Assembly (NCBI GenBank): GCA_021604825.1 | Contig: BQJS01000100.1 | Coordinates: 1 to 16,820, forward strand | Direction of reading: 5' to 3' | Length of the DNA stretch: 16,820 nt | Source of the DNA: Phycisphaerae bacterium | GTDB taxonomy: Bacteria; Planctomycetota; Phycisphaerae; UBA1845 | Shown: in pieces, positions 1-6,774 of the stretch | Layout: each line of letters starts with the position of its first letter | How positions within the stretch are numbered: position 1 is the stretch's first letter | Position numbers and translations under genes: made by a program | Notes under the pieces: generated by a model | Told to the model about the DNA's origin: nothing | The model's input: the letters and a program-made list of their open reading frames with translations, nothing else | Databases searched by the model: none

Positions 1-15
1 CTCAGTACGCACGAC

Positions 16-363
16 TCAACCCTCTTGATCGAATCCGGCTAACTCGCGCACTTCGACGGCACCACCCTCCTCAATGATTGGGCACGTCTTTGCGTAAGCA
101 ACGGCGGCGTCATAACTGTCGCCTTGTACAATCGAATACCCGCCGACCAACTCTTTCGCCTCGATGAAGGGACCATCCGTCACGGTGTTGCCGCGAACGA
201 TTTTGCCCGTCGGAAGCAAGGCGTCTCCGCCACTGACCATTCCTGCGCCGACCGTTTCAAACCAGGCACCCCACTTTGCCATCACCGCCTGCATTTCCTC
301 CGGCGACTTATTCGGGCACTGATCTTCTGCATTCCCACGATAAATGAACAAGTACTTGGCCAT
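16..363 (-). CDS. YCII-related (DGPF-domain) protein
   Basis: A 115-residue protein of the YCII/DGPF family, small alpha/beta proteins of uncertain biochemical role that often sit near ECF sigma factors or stress genes. The hallmark DGPF is at residues 63-66, followed by the conserved EAKELVGGYSIV stretch (68-79). The N-terminus (MAKYLFIYRG) and length are typical of the family. The ATG start is well supported: AGGAGG lies six bases upstream. It is the last of three leftward genes (VOC protein, AKR, YCII), with 146 bp between it and the AKR, so co-transcription is possible but unproven. Family assignment is firm; function is unknown. Confidence 0.9.
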   Translation of the reverse strand: MAKYLFIYRGNAEDQCPNKSPEEMQAVMAKWGAWFETVGAGMVSGGDALLPTGKIVRGNTVTDGPFIEAKELVGGYSIVQGDSYDAAVAYAKTCPIIEEGGAVEVRELAGFDQEG

Positions 364-509
364 GAAAAGCCTCCTGATTCCGTCGTTCGAGATTATCTGT
401 AGCCACAGCGGCCACCGTCATCATATAGACGAACGGAAGTTGCACGAATGGACACGGTTTCTGGAATTTCTCAAAAATTTATCGACGCGAGCGACTTGTG
501 AACCCGCGA

Positions 510-1460
510 TTATTCCAGTGCGCCGGATGGCAACGGCCCGAGAACTCCCGCTTTTGCATTCTCCGTGGCTTGCTCGGGCGTCTTGGCGCCAGGGATCGCC
601 ACGTGACATGCCGGATGGGTGATGCAAAATCGCAGGCTGACCTGAGTCGTGGTTTGGTCCGGGAATTTTTGATAGAGCGGTTGCAACGATTCCAACTGAC
701 CGAGATGCGTGTCCAGCTTTTCAGCCGACAGATTCATACTGCGGTGATCGTCTTCGCCGAACTTGGAGTCGCGGTTGAATTTGCCGGTGAGCAATCCGAA
801 AAGAATCGGGATCCGCACAATGACGCCGGTTCCGTATTTTTCGGCTTTGGGGAACAGAACTTTCTCGGCTACGCGCTCCAGCAGGTTGTAGCGCACTTGA
901 ATCACGTCGATCAATTCGTGATGGGCGTCGAGGATGTAGGCTTGCGTGGTCTCCTGAAACGACTGAATGCTCCAGCCAGCATGCTTAATCTTGCCCTGCT
1001 TCTTTAATAGCTCAAGCGCTTCCCAGGGATCGTCACGTTCGAGTTGTTCCAGATCGCCGCTATGTAGTTGCAGAATATCCAGCGACTCAACGTTGAGACG
1101 CTTGAGGCTTTGCTCGGCTGCGTAGACGATGTAGTCCTTGTCGTAGGTCTGCTTGATGGGCCCGTATCCGGCGTTGTCATCGTCGCAGGCATTGTAAAAA
1201 TCGTTGCCTGCTTTCGTAGCGATGACGAGATCTTTGGGCTTGCGTTCGCGGACGACGCGCTCGATCAACTTCTCGGAATGTCCGAAACCGTAAACGTCGG
1301 CAGTGTCGATGAACGTCACGCCCGCATCGAGCGCTGCATTGAGCGCAGCCAACGAAACGTCATCGTCCGTCGGCCCCCAATTCATCCCACCGATCGCCCA
1401 CGCCCCAAAACCCATGCGTGAAACCATCGGCCCGCGTTCGCCAAGTCGTACGTATTCCAT
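510..1460 (-). CDS. Aldo/keto reductase
   Basis: A 316-residue (beta/alpha)8-barrel oxidoreductase of the aldo/keto reductase superfamily, expected to reduce aldehydes or ketones with NADPH in the cytoplasm. The catalytic tetrad is visible: Asp52 and Tyr57 (in FIDTADVYGFGHSE), Lys83 (VIATKAGNDF) and His133 (LQLHSGD). The N-terminal signature LGERGPMVSRMGFGAWAIGG is that of the YdjG/YhdN-like AKR group. Length is normal and the frame is intact. The ATG start has only a weak ribosome-binding site. It lies between a VOC protein and a YCII protein in the same orientation, with an AraC-type regulator divergent from the group; a detoxification or stress role is inference. The substrate cannot be told from sequence. 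Confidence 0.93.
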   Translation of the reverse strand: MEYVRLGERGPMVSRMGFGAWAIGGMNWGPTDDDVSLAALNAALDAGVTFIDTADVYGFGHSEKLIERVVRERKPKDLVIATKAGNDFYNACDDDNAGYGPIKQTYDKDYIVYAAEQSLKRLNVESLDILQLHSGDLEQLERDDPWEALELLKKQGKIKHAGWSIQSFQETTQAYILDAHHELIDVIQVRYNLLERVAEKVLFPKAEKYGTGVIVRIPILFGLLTGKFNRDSKFGEDDHRSMNLSAEKLDTHLGQLESLQPLYQKFPDQTTTQVSLRFCITHPACHVAIPGAKTPEQATENAKAGVLGPLPSGALE

Positions 1461-1509
1461 AACGCCATGCTAAACGTCACGCGCCGCATAAACAAGGAGC
1501 AACGCGCAT

Positions 1510-1625
1510 CGGGTGCCCCGCCCTTCAGGGTGGGGGACGGACAAGCCAAACGTCTAATGACGCCGACATGCATTTTGAAGAGTCCTATTCGCGTCAGTCC
1601 CCCAGGCTAAAGCCCGGGGCACCGG
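1510..1625. repeat. Inverted pair of REP-like hairpin elements
   Basis: Two 32-bp GC-rich units, 1510-1541 and 1594-1625, face each other across 52 bp in the gap between the VOC and AKR genes. The reverse complement of the first matches the second at 25 of 32 positions. Both keep a GTCCCCCA left edge and a CGGGGCACC right edge, and both fold as a small hairpin (CCC-TGAA-GGG in one, GGCT-AAA-GCC in the other). Four of the seven differences are paired (CC to GG and GG to CC) and so preserve the stem. This layout is that of a repetitive extragenic palindrome pair. No transposase is nearby. Confidence 0.6.
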
Positions 1626-1652
1626 TCGTTACGAATTTGTTGCGACGGAATG

Positions 1653-2171
1653 TCAACGATGCTGGTCAATCAAGACCGGATTCCCATCGGGATCAACGAG
1701 CGTGCAACTAGCCGGGCCTTCAGTCGATTCGTCGGCTTCAGTAGTGAGCGTTAACCCATCCGCCTTCAGACGCTTCTGAATCTCGCGAACGTCGGTGAAT
1801 TTCTCGGGATGATTCCCATCATTCGCCCAGCCAGGGTTAAACGTCAGGCAGTTCCGCTCAAACATGCCCTGAAACAAACCGATCGTGCTGGTTCCATTCT
1901 GGAGGATCAGCCAGTTCTGCGACTGATCGCCATGAATCTGCTTGAATCCCAATTTCTCGTAAAACGCCCGCGATGCCGCGATGTCCTTCACGGCGAGACT
2001 GACCGAAAATGTACCCAAGTCCATGGCATGGTTCCCTTGTAATTCTGAAAATTGCGACCTCTCGGTGCGCGCAATAGTATTGCAGGACGAAAGCACCAAG
2101 ACTGATGCCAGTGATACGAGCCTCGTCCCATTCAGTATTGAGTTTCTATTCCGTTTCCGTTTTTTCATCAT
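1653..2171 (-). CDS. VOC-superfamily (glyoxalase/bleomycin-resistance-like) protein, possible lipoprotein form
   Basis: The C-terminal 123 residues form a vicinal-oxygen-chelate fold: FSVSLAVKDIAASRAFYEKLGF at the start and a DPDGNPVLIDQH end. This family binds metals or small ligands or modifies reactive compounds; the substrate is unknown. The start is ambiguous. ATG at 2171 (or 2168, or TTG at 2180) adds a KR-rich n-region, a short hydrophobic stretch and an LSSC lipobox, which would make a lipoprotein. ATG at 2024 gives a normal cytosolic VOC protein and has AAGGG nine bases upstream, a better ribosome site. The 2171 start leaves only 44 bp to the divergent AraC gene. I list the longer form so nothing is lost; the ribosome site favours 2024. 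Confidence 0.8.
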   Translation of the reverse strand: MMKKRKRNRNSILNGTRLVSLASVLVLSSCNTIARTERSQFSELQGNHAMDLGTFSVSLAVKDIAASRAFYEKLGFKQIHGDQSQNWLILQNGTSTIGLFQGMFERNCLTFNPGWANDGNHPEKFTDVREIQKRLKADGLTLTTEADESTEGPASCTLVDPDGNPVLIDQHR

Positions 2172-2215
2172 CGTCGCCAAAATAGCGACTTACCCGCAAT
2201 CAGGTTTGACAAATC

Positions 2216-3142
2216 TTGCGAAACGATTCCAAAAACCCACCCGACACGTCGCCACACTATCTCAAAAGCGTCAACCGCGCGATCGACCACATCGTCCGCA
2301 ACCTCGATCAGCCACTGAACCTCGACGCCATCGCCAAGGTCGCCTGCTTCTCATCGTTTCATTTTCACCGCATCTTCAGCGCACTGATGGGCGAAACGCT
2401 TAACCAGTTCGTCCGACGGTTGCGATTGGAACGGGCGCTTTGGATGCTCTCGCATCAAGGCCCGCGATCGCTGACCGACATCTCACTGGCGTGCGGATTC
2501 GCGTCGTTGTCCGACTTCTCGAGACGCTTCAAAGACAAGTACGGCGTGCCACCCAGCGAATTCAACCTCGACCAGTTCCGCCAGAACAAGCGCGACGAGT
2601 TGGACGCCGCACTGTGCAGCCACGATTCAAACCATCATCTATACACGTTGCCGGAAGACGGTCGCGCGGACGATTTTGCGGTGGAACTTCGACAATTGCC
2701 AGCCCGACGCGTTGCTTACCTTCGGGTGCTCGATCCATACCGCGTCGGCATCGTCACTGGAGCAGCCGAGCGCTTCGTCGCATGGGCCAAAGAGCGCGGA
2801 CTGGCCGACGGGCAATGGTTGGGATACATGTGGGACGATCCGGAGATCGTGGAGTTCAAGGACTGTCGTTACGACGTCGGTTTAGAAGTAGACGCGCTCG
2901 AACCGGAAGGCGAAATCGGTGTGATCGAGTTTCCTCCGATGACGGTGGCTCAGATCGAAGTACGTGGCCCAATCCAAGTCGAGATGGCGGCGATGGAATG
3001 GCTCTTCAAGACCTGGCTACCCAACAGCCGCCACGTCCCTGCCGACCACCCATTCTTCGAGGCATGGATAGGCCGCCCCTTTCAACACGGCATGGAACAC
3101 TTCGAACTGTACGTACAAATTCCAGTCATACCTGCGAGATAA
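2216..3142 (+). CDS. AraC-family transcriptional regulator with GyrI-like effector domain
   Basis: A 308-residue cytoplasmic DNA-binding protein. Residues about 17-118 are a double helix-turn-helix AraC/XylS domain (first HTH NLDAIAKVACFSSFHFHRIF, second LTDISLACGFASLSDFSRRFKDKYG, closing VPPSEF). Residues about 150-306 are a GyrI-like/AraC effector-binding domain (VELRQLPARRVAYLRV near its start, HGMEHFELYVQIPV at its end), which in relatives binds small hydrophobic or cationic ligands. The start must be TTG, because an in-frame TGA lies three codons upstream and no ATG or GTG precedes the HTH; the ribosome site is weak. It is divergent from the VOC/AKR/YCII genes, a plausible target set (inference), and 11 bp ahead of the PGPGW gene. 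Confidence 0.93.
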   Translation: MRNDSKNPPDTSPHYLKSVNRAIDHIVRNLDQPLNLDAIAKVACFSSFHFHRIFSALMGETLNQFVRRLRLERALWMLSHQGPRSLTDISLACGFASLSDFSRRFKDKYGVPPSEFNLDQFRQNKRDELDAALCSHDSNHHLYTLPEDGRADDFAVELRQLPARRVAYLRVLDPYRVGIVTGAAERFVAWAKERGLADGQWLGYMWDDPEIVEFKDCRYDVGLEVDALEPEGEIGVIEFPPMTVAQIEVRGPIQVEMAAMEWLFKTWLPNSRHVPADHPFFEAWIGRPFQHGMEHFELYVQIPVIPAR

Positions 3143-3153
3143 GAAACACCACG

Positions 3154-3444
3154 ATGACCAACAAGAGCGATCAAACCACCACCGAGAACGGCATCGACGC
3201 ACTCGTCAAGCACGCCAGACGCGTCATCGTCTTAGTAGTCGGCGGAACGGTGGTCCTAGCCGGCATCGCGCTGTTGATTCTACCCGGACCAGCCGTCGTG
3301 GTCATCCCAACCGGTTTGGCGATCCTCGCCACCGAATTCGTTTGGGCCAAGCGACTGCTCAGGAAAGTGCGCAATTCGGCCAGCGATCTTGGGAACATAA
3401 TTACCGGCAAAGATTCAGCAAGCGACGCAAAGCAAAGTGGGTGA
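3154..3444 (+). CDS. PGPGW-family small membrane protein
   Basis: A 96-residue inner-membrane protein. Two hydrophobic segments (about residues 24-42, VIVLVVGGTVVLAGIALLI, and 44-62) flank the signature LPGPAVVVIPTGLAILATEF, which defines the putative transmembrane PGPGW family. A basic cytoplasmic C-terminus follows (WAKRLLRKVRNSASDLG). The start is the ATG 11 bp after the AraC stop, so the two genes are probably co-transcribed. The reading frame is open far upstream within araC, but that part has the composition of a frame shadow. The family has no known biochemical role. The stop codon lies in the loop of a stem-loop that may end the transcript. Confidence 0.88.
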   Translation: MTNKSDQTTTENGIDALVKHARRVIVLVVGGTVVLAGIALLILPGPAVVVIPTGLAILATEFVWAKRLLRKVRNSASDLGNIITGKDSASDAKQSG

Positions 3445-3455
3445 AATCCCCACTT
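3435..3455 (+). terminator. Stem-loop at the end of the PGPGW gene
   Basis: A perfect 7-bp stem AAGTGGG/CCCACTT with a 7-base loop that contains the TGA stop codon of the membrane-protein gene. A T-rich but interrupted stretch follows (3456-3477). It is a plausible weak or Rho-assisted terminator; there is no clean U-tract. Confidence 0.4.
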
Positions 3456-3629
3456 ATTCCGCAATCTTCTGCTTTTCCCATGCTTGGATACACCCTCAGT
3501 GGGCCGAGGATTCGGATTTCGTCGCGAGAACAGCGAGAACCTAACCGCGAATTCAAATTGGCGTGCGATTTGGACGATGCTTATGGGACGGATTCTTTCT
3601 TTCGAGTCATGGCCAGTGGAGATGAACAA

Positions 3630-4037
3630 ATGTTGACGAGTAAATTGCGCGGTGTTTCGGTTTTCATACTGCTTGCCGGATTTGTGACAATCGGCGCTGG
3701 CTGCCAAACGGCTCCCACGAATAACCAAGGTGGCGATGGGATGAACGGTGGCAATGGCGGCGACGGAGGCAACGGTGGAGACGGCATGAATGGGGGTGAC
3801 GGTATGAATGGGGGAGACGGTGGCGGCCAATCGACCGCAGGCAAGACCACCTACGATACCGATTGCTTGAGATGCCACGCCGAGCCGGGTACAGGCACCG
3901 GAAACGCTCCAGACATTGCGGGTGCCAGCGCAGACTTCCTCATGACGACATTCAACGAGTCGTTACACCAAGATTTATTTCCAAACTTCGAACAACAAAG
4001 CTTAAACGACATAGCCGCCTACTTGGGAACGTTCTAG
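3630..4037 (+). CDS. Monoheme cytochrome c lipoprotein with Gly/Asp-rich linker
   Basis: A 135-residue exported electron-transfer protein. Residues 1-25 are a lipoprotein signal peptide (MLTSKLRG, a hydrophobic core, lipobox IGAGC with Cys25). Residues 34-66 are a low-complexity Gly/Asp/Asn/Met linker. Residues 67-135 are a small class-I-like cytochrome c domain with one heme motif, CLRCH (79-83), and a typical closing helix, SLNDIAAYLGTF. There is no MP motif for the usual distal Met ligand; Met or His in LMTTFNESLHQDLF could serve. The start at 3630 is chosen because GGAG lies about eight bases upstream and it begins the signal peptide; ATG 3609 is the alternative. The lipidated, tethered domain would sit on the periplasmic or outer face. 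The partner is unknown, though a multiheme cytochrome lies about 1 kb downstream. Confidence 0.85.
   Translation: MLTSKLRGVSVFILLAGFVTIGAGCQTAPTNNQGGDGMNGGNGGDGGNGGDGMNGGDGMNGGDGGGQSTAGKTTYDTDCLRCHAEPGTGTGNAPDIAGASADFLMTTFNESLHQDLFPNFEQQSLNDIAAYLGTF
3729..3827 (+). repeat. In-frame Gly-rich tandem repeat (GDGMNGG / GGNGGDG)
   Basis: Thirty-three codons encode only Gly, Asp, Asn and Met, in variations of GGDGMNGG. The last two copies are nearly exact 18-bp repeats. This is the flexible linker between the lipid anchor and the heme domain, and the tract is prone to copy-number change. Confidence 0.85.
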
Positions 4038-4169
4038 ATGACTGGTGGAGTTCGCAGTCACTGTTTCGTACCGAACGGAATGTTTTACTGCAGCATAACC
4101 TCAGCAATCGTCCGAACTGGCAACGACATAGCGCATGTGTCGGATTGAATTCCCGACGGAATCTGCGCC

Positions 4170-4451
4170 TCATTGGCCAAGATCAATGCTCAACTTCAAG
4201 ACCGGAAGTGAGACTCCTTCCTCGTGCTTTCGCGCGAGGTTTGACAAGTTGATTTGAAGTCGCTCCATGGGTGAATTTAGGTTCAAGACAATTGTCGCGT
4301 CATTATCTTGAAAGCTAATCTCTTCTGAAGAGATGTTCTTGCCGTGAACCTCGTGGACGAGTTGACGGATCTTCTCTTCACCATCAGTCAATTCACGTCC
4401 CTTCGTCTTCGAGCGAAGGGCGACAAAAACCAGAACGCAAACTGCAAGCAC
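4170..4451 (-). CDS. Small membrane-anchored hypothetical protein
   Basis: I do not recognise the family. The safe reading gives 93 residues from GTG 4451: the end of a hydrophobic segment (MLAVCVLVFVALRSK), then a soluble domain with a charged helix (DGEEKIRQLVHEVHGKNISSEEISF) and an amphipathic region (ATIVLNLNSPMERLQINLSNLARKH). GTG cuts the membrane helix in half. The hydrophobic stretch continues upstream in frame (SIILIAVLAVCVLVFVAL), and AGGAG at 4490-4486 sits seven bases before an in-frame ATC (4478), with CTG at 4493 as another option. No ATG, GTG or TTG lies between GTG 4451 and the TGA at 4601. The true start may therefore be non-canonical, or this is the tail of the interrupted gene upstream. 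It converges with the cytochrome c lipoprotein gene. Confidence 0.55.
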   Translation of the reverse strand: MLAVCVLVFVALRSKTKGRELTDGEEKIRQLVHEVHGKNISSEEISFQDNDATIVLNLNSPMERLQINLSNLARKHEEGVSLPVLKLSIDLGQ

Positions 4452-4493
4452 TGCTATTAGTATAATGGACTTACTGATTGCCTGACTCCTCAG

Positions 4494-4883
4494 CGCTCTA
4501 AGAAAACCAATGGCTTGCTGTGGCCCCGTGACAGCTCGCTGGATACCGGTGCAGTCTGCAAGGTCTGCGTCGAAGTCGCTGTCCCAGTCGGCGCTCAGTC
4601 ACGTCTCAGTTGGCACCACGATTGGTCGAATAAGGCAATCAGCCATGTTCGCGAAGTCTTCGAGATCAACATCACAATCATCACAGTTATCGAGGCCGCC
4701 TTGGCCACGCGAACTGTCCAAGTCTCTGAAGGCGAATACCGTGCCTGCCCCGCCCGGGCTGGCCAAAAAGCCGAAACCACTGCCGATCCACCGTCCAGCG
4801 CCACCCGCCTGAAGAGCAAATGATTGGCGTGGCTTAAATCCGTTCGCTCGCGCCACCGTTATTTTCACTTCTTTCTCGTTCAA
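4494..4883 (-). pseudogene. Decayed dockerin-like (Asp-rich repeat) gene fragment split by an in-frame TGA
   Basis: From a TTG at 4883 the frame reads to a TGA at 4601-4599, then stays open in the same frame through 4170. Each side of the stop carries one Asp-rich, EF-hand/dockerin-like repeat of exactly 23 residues. Before the stop is DNCDDCDVDLEDFANMADCL plus IRP (4691-4623); after it is DWDSDFDADLADCTGIQRAV plus TGP (4589-4521). The D..xD.DxDL.D pattern and TGP ending are typical of C-terminal repeats in planctomycete secreted proteins. The symmetric placement suggests one former repeat pair broken by a nonsense change. The N-terminal part (to about residue 60) is Gly/Ala/Arg-rich with no recognisable domain or signal peptide, so the 5' part is probably lost. 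Stop read-through is the alternative. Confidence 0.5.
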
Positions 4884-5087
4884 AGCTGCGTATTATAGCG
4901 ACATGGCTGGGTTATTTCCCGATTCTGCAATTCACCGCAAAACTTAAAAACTGGGCAAATGGTGTACCAATAGACGATTGCATCAAGGCATGCCGATTGT
5001 AGATGACCTGATACCGAACCATGCCCATGTGATCGTCGCTGTTGAATCAGCGCCGCTGCACGAGTCCCGTTGAACCTGGAACGCTAA

Positions 5088-6698
5088 ATGACATCGTCAC
5101 GCAACAACTTGGACAGCGCGCCTGATGTTGAATCCGCTCCGGCAGATGAGAGGAGGCTTCTACGTCTCTGCAATAATCTGATCACGCTGTTCGGTCTGCT
5201 CCTGATCGGGGTCGCCATATGTCTCCTATTGACCTTTGCGCTCTTCACCATCGTATCGCCAACGCACAACCCATACGTGGATATCATCGGATACATGGTC
5301 CTTCCGGGGATTCTATTGGCTGGGTTGATTATCTGTCCCATTGGCGTTTTGTGGACGAAGTTGCGACAGCGCGTTGGCAGTCGTAAGGTGGCCATGTCAC
5401 TGCGGACAGCGGGGATTTTTCTGGGTATCTCATTTTTCGTGGTGCTGCCGCTCTTGGGCGTCAGCGGATACCACGGGTATCACTACACCGAATCGACGGA
5501 ATTTTGTGCCAATGCGTGTCATTCCGTGATGGCACCGCAGGCGACGACGTACGAGTTTTCGCCGCACGCCCGGGTCTCGTGTGCTGAGTGCCATATCGGT
5601 TCGGGCGCGACGCCCCTTGTCAAATCGAAATTGTCCGGTTTGCGTCAGGTGTACGCGGTGACGATGGAGACCTATTCGCGCCCCATTCCCCCGGCAATTA
5701 CCGAATTGCGCCCGGCGCGGGACACGTGTGAATCGTGCCACTGGCCCGAGAAATTTTTCGGTGACCAACTTAAGACGAACGTCTATTTTTCCCAAGATGA
5801 GAAAAACACTCGGTACGATTTGCGGATGGTTCTTAAAACCGGCGGAGCGGATGCATCCCTCGGGCTGATGGAGGGAATTCATCTGCACATGCTTCAGCAC
5901 ATTGAGTTTGTCGCAATTGATGAGAATTTGCAGCACATTCCTTGGGTCCGCTATTTGGACGAATCGGGTCAGGAATTCATCTACCGATCAGACGGCCGTC
6001 CGGCGACGGAACCACCGCCAGAAGGAATACGTCGAAAGATGGACTGCATGGACTGCCACAACCGTGGTGCCCACAAATTCCGTTCGCCACAGGAATCGGT
6101 GAATATCCTGTTGCGTGCCGGTCACATCGATGCAAGTCTGCCATACATCAAGCGCGAGGCGGTGTCGGCATTGTCGGGTTCATTCACCGATCGAAGTCAA
6201 GCGTTGACCGCAATCTCCAATGATCTTCTTCATTTCTATCAGGAAGAACACCCTGAGGTCTGGCGGGAGGCTGAGGAAAAGGTGACGCAGGCGGTTGAAG
6301 CCGTGAAGCGGGAATACCAGCGGAACTTCTTTCCCGAGATGAAAGTCAACTGGAAAACTTATCCAAGCAACATTGGCCACCTGGACTCACCCGGCTGCCT
6401 GCGCTGCCATGACGGTCAGCATGTCAATCAGAATGCCGAAGCGATCAGTTCCGACTGCAACGTCTGCCATACTTTTCTAAATGAAGATGAAACTGGGCTT
6501 CGAGAGGGTGAGTTCGATCATCCGATGAAGATTCATGAGCGGTGGCGCGGTCTTGGTCCCCACCGGAACATGCGCTGCGATCAATGTCACACTGGTGGGC
6601 CGCTTCCGAGGTGCGCGGAATGCCACGCCACCGGGGAATGGCTCAAGCAGAGAGGCATGCATGAATTTGATGAAACAGCGCCGACTGTGTCCGACTAA
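5088..6698 (+). CDS. Octaheme membrane cytochrome c, NapC/NirT-type
   Basis: A 536-residue membrane-bound multiheme electron carrier, likely passing quinol electrons to a periplasmic acceptor. Three membrane helices (about 31-53, 67-90, 106-128) precede a NapC/NirT-like domain: the first heme motif is the CX3CH form (C140-A-N-A-C144-H145, followed by SVM), then CAECH at 165-169 within the SPHARVSCAECHIGSGA block. Further canonical motifs are CESCH 214-218, CMDCH 320-324, CLRCH 437-441, CNVCH 457-461, CDQCH 497-501 and CAECH 509-513, making eight heme sites. Classical NapC/NrfH proteins have four hemes, one helix and about 200 residues, so this is an extended form. The ATG start has a weak GGAA upstream. 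No catalytic reductase subunit is adjacent. It converges with the ars-type operon across 76 bp. Confidence 0.93.
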   Translation: MTSSRNNLDSAPDVESAPADERRLLRLCNNLITLFGLLLIGVAICLLLTFALFTIVSPTHNPYVDIIGYMVLPGILLAGLIICPIGVLWTKLRQRVGSRKVAMSLRTAGIFLGISFFVVLPLLGVSGYHGYHYTESTEFCANACHSVMAPQATTYEFSPHARVSCAECHIGSGATPLVKSKLSGLRQVYAVTMETYSRPIPPAITELRPARDTCESCHWPEKFFGDQLKTNVYFSQDEKNTRYDLRMVLKTGGADASLGLMEGIHLHMLQHIEFVAIDENLQHIPWVRYLDESGQEFIYRSDGRPATEPPPEGIRRKMDCMDCHNRGAHKFRSPQESVNILLRAGHIDASLPYIKREAVSALSGSFTDRSQALTAISNDLLHFYQEEHPEVWREAEEKVTQAVEAVKREYQRNFFPEMKVNWKTYPSNIGHLDSPGCLRCHDGQHVNQNAEAISSDCNVCHTFLNEDETGLREGEFDHPMKIHERWRGLGPHRNMRCDQCHTGGPLPRCAECHATGEWLKQRGMHEFDETAPTVSD

Positions 6699-6715
6699 CG
6701 ATTTTCCGAGCACAT

Positions 6716-6735
6716 GTTGATTTTAGAGCATCAAC
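6716..6735 (+). terminator. Possible terminator after the octaheme cytochrome gene
   Basis: GTTGAT and ATCAAC form a 6-bp stem with an 8-base loop, 18 bases after the cytochrome stop, followed by a loosely T-rich run. It lies in the 76-bp convergent gap before the arsG stop. Weak, AT-rich stem. Confidence 0.35.
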
Positions 6736-6774
6736 TACAATTTTCTTCGTAAAGGTCGTCGAGTTACGGCGGCG

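Noticed and set aside
2206..2211. TTGACA upstream of the AraC gene
   Set aside because: A perfect -35 box, but no -10 follows at 16-18 bases and it lies only 4 bases before the TTG start.
2440..3153. Long rightward open frame upstream of the PGPGW start
   Set aside because: It overlaps the AraC gene in another frame and is Arg/Pro-rich; only the part from ATG 3154 matches a family.
3171..3878. Leftward open frames over the cytochrome lipoprotein, one Pro/Ser-rich (PSPPFIPSPP)
   Set aside because: They are antisense readings of the Gly/Asp linker and neighbouring genes.
4510..4823. Rightward open frames over the dockerin-like remnant
   Set aside because: No domain and no ribosome site, whereas the opposite strand carries two aligned Asp-rich repeats.
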